Positions 44,286 to 57,222 of a DNA stretch of 64,000 bases are shown here, piece after piece. The notes beneath the pieces were generated by a model, which searched no databases, was not told where the DNA came from, and saw nothing but the letters and a program-made list of their open reading frames with translations. Numbering within the stretch: the first letter of the stretch is position 1; the number at the start of each line of letters is the position of its first letter. A program made the position numbers and the translations under genes. The DNA comes from Akebia trifoliata (lineage: Eukaryota; Streptophyta; Magnoliopsida; Ranunculales; Lardizabalaceae), in NCBI GenBank assembly GCA_017979445.1, contig JADQWC010000703.1, positions 1 to 64,000 on the forward strand, written 5' to 3'.

Positions 44286-46682
44286 TATTGAGGATCAAGC
44301 TTGAAAAACCCCAAGTATGGGAGCATTGCTAAAGCAACCTAGAATGTTTTATTTGTTTATCTATTTATTTTATTTATTTATTATTATTTTTTTGTTATTT
44401 TTAGTTCGATTATTGATCATGTGTTTGGACTTTAAATATTTGGATTTGGCATATTTTCTGTATGGTTTAATCGAGAGTCACTTTGGGTGACTATAAATAA
44501 ATGCTAAATTCCAAAGGGATAATTTTATTGAGGATGGTATAATGATTATTGGACCATGGAGAAAAAAAAAGGAAATGAAGTGGATCTTTTACTTTTTTTT
44601 CTTCTCAAAGTTATTATTATTATTTTTTTTTTTAGGTGTGTCGATCCATTTTCGGATAATAAAAGTTTTTTTAACATGTATGGACTTGTCCATTGACAGG
44701 GGTATATATATATATTTTAATTTTTTTTATGATTTGTGGGCGTGATAGAAAACAAAAAAAAGATAATAGTAAAAAAATATATACATAGAATCTTTTGGGG
44801 TGTTGTTTGCAACAACAATAATAGGACGGTTTTATATCGATTTCATGTATGGTGTGTCATGATTAAAAACTCATTTTTAGTTCAGGTACCTTCATCTTCT
44901 TCAGGCGTTTTATACCCACTTCCATTGATCTTTCAACAGAGATCGATTTTGTCTATTTGTCCTCTCGATACAAAATCAGCCCAATCGATGTAGAGCTATC
45001 AATCGAATCATTTTTTTTTTATAAGTAAAGAAGAAGAAACAATCGGTTTTCTTCAAATCTACTCCATAGTTCTCAACAGCAAAAATCGATTATGTCTTTC
45101 TATCCTCTCGATCCTAAACCAGCCCGATCGGCTTAGAATTATAGATAGATTTTCCAATCTCATGGTGTAAAAATCGAAGATTGGTGGTTGTTGAATCCTT
45201 TTGAAATCGTTGCGATGTTGAGTGATGCTCATCCAATTTTCTCTCGTTCGTCAAAGAAAGGGTTCAAGATTGTCGCTTTGGTTAGTGATGAGATCTCAAG
45301 TTAGGAAAAGAGCAAGAAAAAGGGGGGGGGGGTTTTAAAGATTAATTCATGTTTTTCTTTTCTCTGAAAACCCGCCGTTGATTTTGATTTGTTTCCAAAA
45401 ACTCAAATTTAAATTTGTCATTGTTGGGAAGAATCAACCGATTGAACCCAACAGTGTTAGGGCTGTTGCTGTGGCGCTCAATGTTGAAGTTAGTGGGACT
45501 GTACAACGACATATGATGTGTTCGATCAGGTCGACACATTGGTCTAATGATATTAAAATCATAGTATCCGAGTTTGTCTTTGTACTTGGGGCAAAACAAA
45601 TCAGGGAACCTTTAAGATTAACTCTTGAAAATCTGGTGATGGCTCGATCTACACTCCTAAAGGAATCTGTTCGATTCAGGCTTGAATTTTGAGCCAATTG
45701 ATTTGAGTCTAACTCGGTGAGATTGATAATTGGATGAGGCAACCGACCACTTTGTGTCCGATTCGTTTTTAGTTTTTTTTTTAAATTGTGGTTTCACGTG
45801 TTATGGAATCATGCATATATGTTTTGCTGGATATATATAATTTACCTTTTAAAATCGTGGATGTTTGGCAAATATAGCAAAGAAGAAAAGATAAAGGGAC
45901 TTGCTAACAGTTTTCTCTGTGGCTTAGTAGAAAATGATTTTGGGATGCTTTGAGAGTTGTTATTAACACACCAATCCTTACTCGTAACGTACCCATCCAT
46001 ATGAAATAATTTTCAAAAGGATTGGTGTGTTGTAAGTAAATAATTGGTATACTGATAATGTATCGCATTTGTTTTTATCTCAATGGTGGTAGGGGATGCA
46101 AGTCTCTCCCTAGCATTAAGGAGAATTTTTTTTTTATTATTTATTTTTATTGTGACATCAATCTATAACAAACCATCTGTATTTGTTATTTGATTGCAAA
46201 CATAGAAATTGGTGTGACAATAATAATAATAATAATAATAATAAAATGGAGTTTCTTAAAAGAATAAAAAATAAAAAAAATCAATTTGTTTAATTTGTTT
46301 AGTAATAGTTAATAATAGGTTTCTTTAATTTATTTTAGGATTTTTTTTTTCTCATCTCTTAAAAAAAAAAAAAATCTTTAAAAAGATCAATTTATTTGAA
46401 AAAAAAAGGGGTCATCATTCTTTATCTCCAACAAAGATCATTCTATCTAATATTCTTTGAGAATTTCGATTTGTATAGGATCACCTAAAATGACCATTGA
46501 TTGGATCATAAAAATTAAAAAAAAAATTGTGCTTGTTTCAAAGTTGAATCTAATCAATTATTCTATGCGATATACATTGATTGATTTGCCATAATCTTAG
46601 TTGATATATATTTCTGATGTGCTTACTTTGACCTATGTTATGGATTTTGAATGTTTTATTGGTACCGATGTTGTAATGGTTG
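44286..46682 (+). other. Leader of element 2
   Basis: Non-coding, AT-rich, with poly-T tracts and an (AAT)n run near 46,220. An open frame at 45,378-45,692 has no recognised motif and no counterpart in the other copies. Confidence 0.55.
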
Positions 46683-47500
46683 ATCTGGCCCATAGGCCCA
46701 TTATTCGAAAAAGGCCCCGGGCACACCCAATCCTGTTTTGTATACACCACACACACGTTTACTGTTTTGCATGCTTGCATGTCCCAATATAGCCAACGTG
46801 GCACTAGTGCGTGGTCCGATTTCTTCGGAGATGCGACGTCATTCATGAAAATCACAACTCCAGTCACGTACCTTAGGGTATATTAAACTGGGGCATCAGT
46901 ATCGTCTGATCAGGTGACTCTGAAAGGTATATCGATGCACCCAGGCTAGAGCGACCTGAGCCTTTGACTTATTATAAACCACACAGTCACATGTCCCAAT
47001 GGCCAATGTAGTAATAGTACGTGATCGGTCCCCTTGCGGGATGCTAAACCATTTATGAAAGCTACAACTCTTGACTCGTACCCATAGGTATATCAAAGAT
47101 AATCTAAGTACATTGATTGCACTTCTTGGTTAAAATCAATGCCTAAGCGAGATCCTGCCCCGATGTATTACAATACTAGGGGAATATATTGCGTCTATTC
47201 TAGAAAAGAGGTGATTTAATAGTGCCTTTGTTCAAGCATCGTGCGCCACCTCCTACCTAGGGATTGTACTAGCTGCTTTTGACTTCAGAGAAGTGAGTTG
47301 AAGTTTTAGATTATCACCTATACGGTATATCAAACCAAGTCACCACGTACCGTTTGATTGAGTACGCTTGAGAGGTATATAGGTGTACTTGGACAATGGT
47401 GGCTGGATAAAAATGCATTGCACGTAGTGTACCTAGAGTCTAAAAACCTCCCTATAGGTCACGACTCAAACTTATCATGGGTGTTTCCGGATTGCTTTAT
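46683..47500 (+). repeat. Conserved leader block (element 2 copy)
   Basis: Plus-strand counterpart of 34,160-35,030, including both internal 105-bp units. Confidence 0.8.
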
Positions 47501-48183
47501 TTAATCCAACCAAAAGGTAAGTGGGTGGATCGGTCCACACCACTCCAATCGAACCCGCAATATTGGTCCAACCCAACAGAGTTAATTGATGAGATATGCC
47601 GATCAATATCAAATTAAACTAATTAGTCCGATTAGTAAATGGATCTTATGGATCAACACATGGACAAGTTGAACTAATTGGCTTAAAAATATTGGAAGAA
47701 ATGATTCAAGAACATTCGGATCCATTGGATCAAATCGATCCAAACTCAATTGGGTACATGGTCCCAATCACCTTATATCGACTAGTTTAATTCAATGGAT
47801 CGAATATTTCACAAAATTGGAATTAGTTAAAAAAAATCATATTATGAGATGTACTGATTATTACAATCTGGATCTTACTTTTAAAAAATCGTACAACCCT
47901 TAATCATGATTCAAAATTTTCTAAGATTCATGATCAATCAGTAAATCATCTTCCTGTAATGTTTCTTGATTGGAATATTTCATCGGTTAGAGTTTTTGAA
48001 TCTAGGGGTTAACTTAACCAATGCTATCAAGAAGGACCTCTATTTCTAATTACTAAGAGCCTGCTCCACCTTTGATGGGGTTTCAGAGTTATCATTGCGT
48101 CCAAACTCAAGTGTCCATCTCCTAGTTGGAGTCGTAAGTCTAGTCGGTTAGAACGAACGTCAATACCAAGTCAACAGTCTGAA

Positions 48184-48615
48184 ATGACTTCAGAATCTGA
48201 GCTTGCAGATACCTGTAAGATTTTTGCAGCCTTTGCCAATAATATCAACAGTATAAAAGGCAAAGTGGAAGCCTTAGAACAAATTTCAGTATCAATGGGC
48301 AATCCCCTTGAAAACCCAAAAGGAAAGAAAGTAGAAGAAAGTACAACAAGACGTTCACATGAGATCTTTGAACTTAATGGAGATGAAGAACCCGTCGATG
48401 AAAATCCTATGTTAGCCAACAGGATGCCTCAATTAGATTCAGCTCTGAAAAGTATAAAGGGTATTGATGAGATTGCAACAGACATTGAAGCTTTGAATCG
48501 TATCCCTAGGATTCAAAAGTCAGAGAAATTTGTGATGCCTGAAATGGATAAGTTCAATGGAGTGACTTGTGCAATAACCCATCTCAAAGTATATGTCACT
48601 AACATGTGCACTATG
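48184..48615 (+). pseudogene. Gag N-terminus of element 2
   Basis: Starts 'MTSESELADTCKIFAAFANN' and runs in one frame through 'FELNGDEEPVDENP' and 'FVMPEMDKFNG' to 'YVTNMCTM', where the LTR of element 3 interrupts it. Parallels residues 1-138 of the reconstructed-order gag of the 17-kb element without its frameshift. The preceding 110 bp also match the region before that gag. Translation beyond 48,615 enters the LTR and stops at once. Confidence 0.85.
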
Positions 48616-50348
48616 TGTAGACACCCCATTTTGCACTTGCCTGATTAATCAACTCGTCAACCCGATCGCAACGGTTTCCAATGATGGATGATTATTCCAA
48701 TGCTTTATTTGTTATCAGATATGTTTCAGAAATCCGGATGAGGTATCTCGAACTGACAAAACTGTAGAAACCACACTACGCTAGGAAAATATAACCCCAA
48801 AAGCTTATAAATCATCATTTTTCAAACAAAAAGAAATTTTACGATAAAAATCACTAAAAAATAACTAAATTACCAAAATACCCCTAACATCAAAACAACC
48901 CTAGAGCCACATCACGCGTAGGAAAATATTTTCGAACACATAAAATAACAAATTAAAACCAAATAAACCATTTCGCCAATTTTCACAAAATTTGATAAAA
49001 TTACGAAAATACCCCTCATAAAGTTCACGATCATTTCACACAAAAAATTTCATAAATGACACAAACCAACATTCCCATTGAATTCCTTACGAAAAACAGA
49101 TTTTAAAACATCCTAGAGCATCAAAAATTGACTTAAAACGCAAAAAGTCCTCTCTGAGGGCAAAATGGTAATTTCACAATTTTTACAATTAAAAATTTTA
49201 AAATTAATAAATAAAATATTAAATAATTAAAGTGAAACATTAATGAAATTAATTTAAAATTTTAAACTAAAAAAATCGATCAATCAAGCTCTCAGGCAAA
49301 ATTGTTGAGGGTTACCAAGACATTTCTTTAAGGACCCCTCCATTTGGGGGTCCAAAGAATTAAAGATATAATAGAGGGGGGGTTCTCCAAAAAATTAAAG
49401 TCAATCAAGCAAGACTAAAGTCAAAATCTTAAAGTCAATCAAGTAAGACTAAATTCAAAATTAAAGTCAATCAAGTAAGACTAAAGTCAAGATATTAAAG
49501 TCAATCAAGTAAGACTAAAGTCAAAATCTTAAAGTCAATCAAATAAGACCAAAAATCAAATCCTAATAGAGTTCTAATTAAATAATAACTCTATTTAATA
49601 GAATTTTAACTAAAATATAACTCTACCTAAAATAATTCTAATTAAAATACAACTCTACCTAAAACAATTCTAACTAAAATACAACTCTAACTAAAAGAAT
49701 TCTAATTAAACACTAATTCTATCTAAACCAACCCTTAAAAAAATCTATAAATAGGGGTCATCACACCCTATTTTCGTATCAAATCATAAACCCTAAGAGA
49801 AGTAGGTCAAAAAGCTTCCCTAGCCTCCCATAAACCCTAATTTTGAAGTCTCAACTCCTTACCTAACACCCATACTTCGATTTTAGCCTGAAAAACACTT
49901 AGAAGCCCCTCAAAAACACCCCAAAATCCATAAAAAATTTGAAGAATCCAGATCCAAGAAAGAGATACCTTACCTCAGAGATCAGAAATCAAATCCGGAG
50001 ACAGAACGAAGCAAGGAGTACGGTAAAATGAACGTTTTTATCAAATCTGAGTGAATAGAATCTTTGCGCATCGAAGGTAAAATTTCTTTTATTTTTTTAT
50101 TTAGGTTTTTGTTAGCAATGTAATCTTATTTGGGATAAGTAGAGACCGGCATTAGCCAGGCGGGGTTGGTGCCTAACACCTTCCAACCCTATAATGTGAT
50201 TCCCGGATTCAGTTTTTCTTTAGTAGATTAATTTTTTTATCTGTTTAGAGTCAGTATTGGTTCCTAGACCGTAATAACTAGGTGGCGACTCCCAAACCTC
50301 AAGGGTCAAAAGTGGATCCGCGCACCCCACAGATTGAAGGCGCTTTCA
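48616..50348 (+). repeat. 5' LTR of element 3
   Basis: 1,733 bp, TGTAGACACC to GGCGCTTTCA, same family as the 17-kb element. Inserted in gag of element 2. The bases before it are CTATG. The second LTR is not in the window. Contains tandem AAGTCAATCAAGTAAGACTA repeats (about 49,390-49,560). Confidence 0.88.
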
Positions 50349-50349
50349 G

Positions 50350-50367
50350 TGGCGACTCCACTAGGGA
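50350..50367 (+). promoter_or_regulatory. Primer-binding site of element 3
   Basis: TGGCGACTCCACTAGGGA one base after the LTR, tRNA-Arg type. The same GGTGGCGACTCC string is also present inside the LTR at 50,281-50,292. Confidence 0.8.
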
Positions 50368-51162
50368 CATTGAGGATCAAACTTGAAAAATCCCAAGTAT
50401 GGGAGCATTGTTAAAATAGCCTAGACTGTTTTTGGTTGTTAGTTTATATGTTTTGTTTTTGTTTTTATCATCCTTTTCGGTTCAATTATTGATCACACGT
50501 TTGGATCATGAATATTCCACTTTTGCATGTTAGTTTTATTTTTGTTTATTTTTTATTATTTTTATGGTTCAATCAGGGGTCATTCGGAATGATTCCAAAT
50601 AATGCAAGATTTTAATAGGTTAATTAAAGAAGGAATAATGATCGTTGAATTGGGAAGTTTTTTTTTTATTTATTTTTTATTTTTTTAAGGGTGTGTTGAT
50701 CTGGCTTTTGGCCGTTTTTTTTTTTTTAATTTTTTTATATGTCGTTCTATCTTCAAATAGGTTTTTTTTTTTTTTTTTTAATAAAAAATCATAATTGTTT
50801 TAGGTGGGAGCGATCTATTTTTCGACAACACTTTTTTTAAGTGTTTGTTATGTTGATAGATTTTTTTTTAATAAAAAAAAGAGTTTTTTAGATGTACTGT
50901 CCATGAACAACAAGCAAAGAGCCCAAGCAAATACGATTTTTTTTTTAATGTGATCAACAGCAACAATGTGCTGGTATAGTTGGGGTGCCGCAAGTAAAAG
51001 TTTTTTTTTATTTTTACAGCCCCTTAACAGCATACTGATGAGAGTGGTGTGTCATGCGTAAATTTTATTTTATTTTTCTCCCACACCATCTTCTTCAAAA
51101 GGTTGCAGCTGGTTTCACCGTTTTATTTCAATAGAAACTAATCCGGTTTCTTTGATTCGATC
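50368..51162 (+). other. Leader of element 3, first part
   Basis: Non-coding, poly-T rich. Interrupted at 51,167 by a solo LTR. Confidence 0.6.
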
Positions 51163-51167
51163 AGTTG

Positions 51168-53352
51168 TATAGACATTTCAATTTGAACGGGCCACTACTC
51201 GAAAGGGCCCAAAAATATCGATTTTCCAAATAAATGGGCCGACGGGCCTTAAGGGCCCAAGACATTGAAAAGTGACATTTTGACCAAACCGAGGCCCTAA
51301 GACCTCTCAGTGGTTTAGGAGGCCCACCGAAAGGAGTCGACCTACCTTACGTTTTCCCAATATTCACCGCACCATTCCCAAAATTGAAAATAATGAATTC
51401 TCAATAAAATTTACCGACGGGCCTTAAAAAGCCCGATTTGCCAACACGTGGCATCTTTGATCAAACCAATGATTTCAAAAATCACAAAAAAATAAATAAT
51501 ATTAAAAAACGAGACTTGGGACATCTAGCACTTCTTCTACCTTCACCGCTCCATCTCCGAATTTGAAAAAAACCTAAGCCCACCTAAGGCCCATAAACTC
51601 TCAATTATTCAAAATCTATCTTCCTCATCTTAACCCTAACCTAAACCTAATCCCACACCACCTAAAATCTAAAACGAACCTACACCCTCAAAATCCATTC
51701 CAAAATAATCCTCAACCAATCTCTAAAACCCAAAATCATTTCTAAAACCCAAGCCCAACACTACAAAGCCCACAAATCATTAACCATATCCAATTCATTA
51801 TTCAACCCACAACCTTAACCCATAAACCACAACCCACATCAACCAATCACTCTTTTATCATCAAAAGATGACACATGTCATCATCCCATCTCACCTCCCT
51901 CACCCAACTACCTACCCCATTAATTTTCTTTAAACCTTATCTACCCACACATCAACCCATCACCTTTTCTCTCAAATCAAACACATCTACCCACACCCCT
52001 AACCTATACCTCCCCTAATCTACCCACATCAACCCATCACCTTTTCTCTAAAAAAATCTAATCTACCCACACCCCTGACCTATACCTCCCCCTAATCTAC
52101 TCTCATCATTCCCTACAAAACCCACATCTACAACCTAAACCTACACCCATTCTCTCAAGTCAAACACTCAACCTCTCCCATCAACCCATCTCAGCCCTTC
52201 ATCTCCACCCACTTTGACACATGGCATCATCTCCCACACCCTTCCAAAATATCATCAACCACCTTCTTACACAACCCTTCTTTTAATTAAAATCCTATCT
52301 CCTCAACTCACTTCACCAATTAATTACTCTCTTACACAATCCCATCCTCTCAACCACTCTCATTTATTTTATTCCATTTAATATTCAACCCAAATAGGTT
52401 GAAAGATCCAACACATTTGGGTTGTAAAACAACCCATTTACCCTTCTTACACAAATGCCCTTCAATCATCTCTAATTTACCCCCACCTTTCTCTTAAACC
52501 CCACACCATTCTACCACTTCTCTTCATTTTACCCCATTATATCCCTAAAATAACTCCTCAACATCTATAAATACCCTCATCCTCTTCTCAAAAATTCCCC
52601 CAACTTTTACTATAAAAAATCCTCCCCAACTCTCACTACTAACAACTATTACCATTCTCACTAAGAAAATCTTACCATTTCTCTCTCACTAATCCTCCCC
52701 AAGTCTCATACAAAAAATCACATACTACACTCATCTCTCTCATCATCTCTTCTCTATTCCTTCAACCATACAAGAGTTGTATTTTCTTAAAATACTAAGG
52801 ACTTAAGAAGACTCAAAGAAGAAGAAGAAAAGACGAAAGAAGATACAAGGTGGGTGCAACAAAAATAACCCCCTTCTCTTCTACACCCTCTCATCCTTCC
52901 TCTTCTATCATCCCCCTCATCTTCACTTTGTTCAAATGGATTTGGGATGAATGGACTTCAAGGCAAATGATCCATTAGGATCATCTCTTTCAATGAGATG
53001 ATCTTATGATCGAGCCGAAAGTAAATTTCTATTTAGGATACAAATGCACACATGTGGCATTTTATTTTTTGTATTTTCTTAAAATCAAATGACCGAGTTG
53101 AGTTGAGGTTACCACTATTTAGTAGGGGGAAAAGGGTGCCTAATACCTTCCCTTTTCTCCAACCGAGCCGCTTACCCCGAATCTCAAGGTTCGATTAGTT
53201 CTTATCCACCGAGAGTCACTAAATGCCAAAAATGTCACTTTTTAAAAAAAATGCACATCGGGTAACCATTCACACCCACTTACAATATGAATGGTGGCGA
53301 CTCCTAACCTTAGTAGATGTGGTCATCGTAATGATGAAACCACGTGTCTACA
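51168..53352 (+). repeat. Solo LTR of a second Tat/Ogre family
   Basis: 2,185 bp bounded by AGTTG on both sides (51,163-51,167 and 53,353-53,357). Inner ends are TATAGACA and TGTCTACA, the first mutated from TGTAGACA. No primer site follows, so only the LTR remains after recombination. The middle (51,550-52,800) is very poor in G on the plus strand. Same family as 58,015-60,308 in opposite orientation. Confidence 0.85.
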
Positions 53353-53357
53353 AGTTG

Positions 53358-54814
53358 GAAGTTAGTCCAAATCGACTTGGAACTTCATAAATCATTGCTT
53401 TCTCATGATTTAAAGCTAAGAATCGTCCTCTCTTCTTGAAACCGATTCTAGTTTAAACGAGTTAAAAAAAAAATTAGTTTCACTTTTTACTATCGAAGGA
53501 AATTTCGAGGTTTACTAGGTCTGGTCGAGTAAAGTTTTGAATGCGAGATCGAACCTAAATCTATTCATATTAGTGCCTGAGAGGAATTTTAACCTCGGTG
53601 ATCAGGCCAATCGTTGTTTTCGTTCCTTAATTCATTCAAATTACAAGATCGTTTAATCTAAAAATCGATGATTGTTGCTTTGATTGGAGAATCTCTGCGA
53701 ATATATCTCCTCCATCCTAACTTGCAGCTTCTGCTTATGTGTTTCGAGCTCATTGTTGGTGATCTTGGGGATTAGAATCCAAATTTCAACGATTGAATGG
53801 TGTTAAACTTCACTAGGATTTTCATTGTTTCTGTCCCAAATAATCGTGGATTCCTTTTGACTGATTGGTCGACTCATCTCAGTATTAGATTCAATTGGTT
53901 AATTGTTTATTTTCGGCTGAAATTAAGGTGAAACCTATCTTTCTTTTGGATAAAATAATGGGTTGGTAGGCTTGGTTTTTACCTTGTTGTTTTGAGACTT
54001 TGTGAGTCGAGTTTATCGGCTAAGTAGGTTTTTTGTCTTTTTTACGGCAACCTGGAGATAAGATCAATAATCTCTTGTGTAACAATTGAAAATGGGATTA
54101 GACCTCACATCGGACACAGATCATTCTAACTTAGAAACGTTTATCCAAATTTTTTGTAGGTTGGTTTTATCAAGAGTTCTTTTAGATCTTCTAGGGCTGG
54201 TTATTGCTGTTCTATTTTGGGTTTTGGGAATGTTTTAAGTTTGATTTAGAATTATTTTTATTAAGCAATTATCACACTAATTTTTATTTTATGGAGTACA
54301 TCATATCGTGATGTTAATCAATATTTCCTTTACTTGATTGCAAGCAAGTTGGTGTGGTAATAAATAATTTTTTTTTTTAGGTTATGATTTTGAGTTTTTG
54401 TTTTAGCAATAGTTTTTTCTTTTTTTGGATTTTGAAATCATTTAAAAAAAAAAAAAAAGAGAACAGCAATAATTCAACCATTGTTCCTTACCTCAACGAT
54501 CATCATTTCGCCCTTAATTTAATACTTTTTTGAGGTTTTGAATTATGTTGGGATACCCAAAGTAACCCTTTGATTGGATCATAAAAAAGGGATTCATTTT
54601 GGATATAAAAGAATTTTGGTGCTTGTTTCAATTTTGGAACGGATCTATTATTCCATGTTATATTCATTGATGGATTTACCACCGATATATGCTTGGTTAT
54701 GCTTATCTTTAATCATGTGATTCGAATGGTGTTGATATTGATTAAATATTCATATGATTAGAATGGTGTTGGTCTTGATTAAATATTCATGTGATCCAAT
54801 GTATGATGATGTGA
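53358..54814 (+). other. Leader of element 3, second part
   Basis: Non-coding. Aligns in pieces with 44,900-46,680 of element 2 (for example the TTGATTGGATCATAAAAA phrase near 54,570). Confidence 0.55.
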
Positions 54815-55700
54815 TCAGGCCCATGGGCCCATTTGTTTGAAAAAGGCCTCGGGCACACCCCACCCTGTTTTGCACACGCCACATGCACGTTTACTGTTTT
54901 GCATACTTACACGTCCCATATAGCCAACGTGGCACTAGTGCGTGGCCCGATCTCTTTGGAGATGCGACGTCATTCATGAAAACCACAACTCCAATCACGT
55001 ACCTTAGGGTATATCAAACTGGGACATCAGTACCGTCCGATCAGGTGACTCTGAAAGGTATATTGATGCACCTAGGCTGGAGCGACCTGAGCCTTTGACC
55101 TATTGTGAGCCACACAGTCACATGTCCCGATTGCCAACGTAGTAGTAGTACGTGGTCGGTCCCCTCGTGAGATGCCAAACCATTTATGAAAGCTACAACT
55201 CTTGACTCGTACCCGTAGGTATATAAAAGATAATCCAAGTATATCAATTGCACTTCTTGGTTAAAATCGATGCCTAAACGAGATCCTGCCCCGCTGTACC
55301 CTACTGAACGAGGGGGATAGACTACGTCTATTCTAGATGAGAGGTATTTAAGTGGGCCATTGCTCAGCATTGTGCATTACCTCTCAACTGGGGATCAAAC
55401 TGGTTATTTTTGACTTCAGAGAAATGAGTTGAGATTTTAGATTATCACCTATACGGTATATCAAACCAAGTCACCACGTATCGAGAGGTATATAGGTGTG
55501 CTTGGGCAAGGGTGGCCAGATAAAAATGCATTGCACGTAGTAAGCTTAAAGTTTAGAAACCTCCCCTGTAGGTCACGACTCGAATTTATCGTGGGTATTC
55601 CCGGATTGTTTATTGAATGGAATATTTTGATTGATGAGTGTATGTGAATGATGTGAAGGATGAGATTAGAGTGTATGATTGTCCTCAAGGATCAAAAATG
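54815..55700 (+). repeat. Conserved leader block (element 3 copy)
   Basis: Plus-strand counterpart of 34,160-35,030, with both internal units. Followed to about 55,845 by sequence homologous to 34,020-34,150. Confidence 0.8.
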
Positions 55701-55844
55701 TTATTTTTGAAAATTAAAATGGGTGCACCAACCCAATAAAAAATCCATCCTTTTACAGTAATAACCCAGTCCATTTTGATCCAACAATCATGATGGACTA
55801 GGCCATTTGAATCAGAATGGAAATCAAATTTTCAAAAAAAAAAA

Positions 55845-56005
55845 GTAGTTTACAAAAAGGAAGGTATCGACATGGAGTTGGTAAAATATTTTGAAAAAAT
55901 AATTTCATCAGCACAGAGTTGGCATTGACATGGAGTCGGTGAAGCATTTTGAAAAAGTAGATTATTGAGATATATTGAGTTTGAATAACCCATGTTTTTA
56001 TTAGC
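55845..56005. other. Junction between oppositely oriented element pieces
   Basis: Left of it the homology to the 17-kb leader is plus-oriented, right of it minus-oriented. The junction DNA holds a short direct repeat (GACATGGAGT-GGT-AA-ATTTTGAAAAA, twice) and no LTR end or target duplication. Confidence 0.55.
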
Positions 56006-56319
56006 CTCCAGTTCAGTTCTTTGAAACTAAAGTCGACCAGGCAGATTCCCAAGGAAGAGGTGGCGCACAATGCTTTCGTAGGGATACTTTTAAATCACCT
56101 CATTTTATTGAATAGACGTAGTCTATCCCTCTCGTATCAATAGGGCAAGATTGTTTCTAGGCACCAACTTTGATTAAGGACTAAAATTGGCACTTTTAAA
56201 TCTTTTTTGTTTTTTTGTTTTGTTTTGTTGTTTTTTTATTTTCTGAAAATATATGTTATTGGAAAAAGAGTGAGTTCATTTGAATTAATTGATCAGTTGT
56301 CAACCTTTTGGATCACAGA

Positions 56320-56836
56320 TGGATCCTGGACTTAATTCAAAATTGGATATGGCTCGTGGACCCATTTTGAGTGAATACGGGTCATGGACCCAATTCGAGT
56401 GGATATTGCTCGTGGACTTTATTCGAGTGGATATGGGTCATGGACCTGATTCTAGTGGATACTGGTCGTAGACCCGGTTAAAGTTGGTACGGGTCGTGAA
56501 TCCGGTTAGAGTGGGTATGGGTCGTGAACCTTATTCTAGTGGATACGGGTCGTGGACCCTGTTCGACTGGATATGAGTCGTGGACCCAATTCGAGTAGAT
56601 ACGGGTTGTGGACTTGATTCTAGTGGGTACGGGTCGTAAACCCATTTAGATGGATACTAGTTGTGGACCCGATTCCAGTGGACACGGGTTGTAGATCCGA
56701 TTCGAGTATGTATGATTCGTGGACCTAATTCTAGTGGATACTAGTTGTGGACCCGGTTCGAGTGGGTACGGGTCGCGGACACATTTTGAGTGGATACGGG
56801 TGGTGGACCCGGTTCGAGTGGATACAGGTCGTGGAA
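56320..56836. repeat. About 30-bp minisatellite, about 17 units
   Basis: Units like GTGGATACGGGTCGTGGACC plus a TTCGAGT-type end, with many base changes between units (ATATGGGTCATGG, ATACTAGTTGTGG). An older array than those in the 17-kb element. Confidence 0.88.
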
Positions 56837-56847
56837 GAAAAATAAAT

Positions 56848-57222
56848 GATAGTAGAAATGATAGTAAACGGACTCAAAAACTGATTTTGAATTATCAAAA
56901 TCTTGTTGACTTTGTCACATTTGAAAGAAAATTTCGTTTTACCCCAAATCGATAGACTATAATAGTTAATTGGAGATCGGAGCAAAAAGTTACAGTCAGT
57001 TTAAGTTCTACTGTCTAGGGTAAAAACAAACACGAAAATGACAAAACAAAAATGTTAGCAGAAATGATAGTAAATGGACTCAAAAACTAATTCCGACTTA
57101 TCAAAATCTTGTTGACTTTATCATATTTGAAAGAAAATTTCATTCTACCTCAAATAGATATACTATAATAGTTAATCGGAGATCAGAGCAGAAAGTTACA
57201 GTCAGTTTAAGTTCTGCTGTTT
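56848..57222. repeat. 170-bp direct duplication
   Basis: 56,848-57,018 and 57,048-57,222 share AAATGATAGTAAA-GGACTC through AGTTACAGTCAGTTTAAGTT with about 90 percent identity by eye. Confidence 0.8.

Larger units (their letters stand above)
41633..48615 (+). mobile_element. Tat/Ogre element 2, 5' part
   Basis: Plus-strand relative of the 17-kb element: LTR, primer site, long leader with the conserved block, and the start of gag, cut at 48,615 by element 3. No ORF1 is seen between leader and gag (47,500-48,180), although this element type normally has one. The LTR holds a Harbinger-like insertion, so this copy is older than the 17-kb one. Confidence 0.8.

Noticed and set aside
41633..50348. 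Elements 2 and 3 LTRs as the two ends of one retrotransposon
   Set aside because: The second LTR is followed by its own primer site and interrupts gag of the first, so it is the 5' LTR of a separate insertion.
56289..56955. Frames in the 30-bp minisatellite
   Set aside because: The unit length is near a multiple of three, so repeats stay open by chance. No start context or homology.
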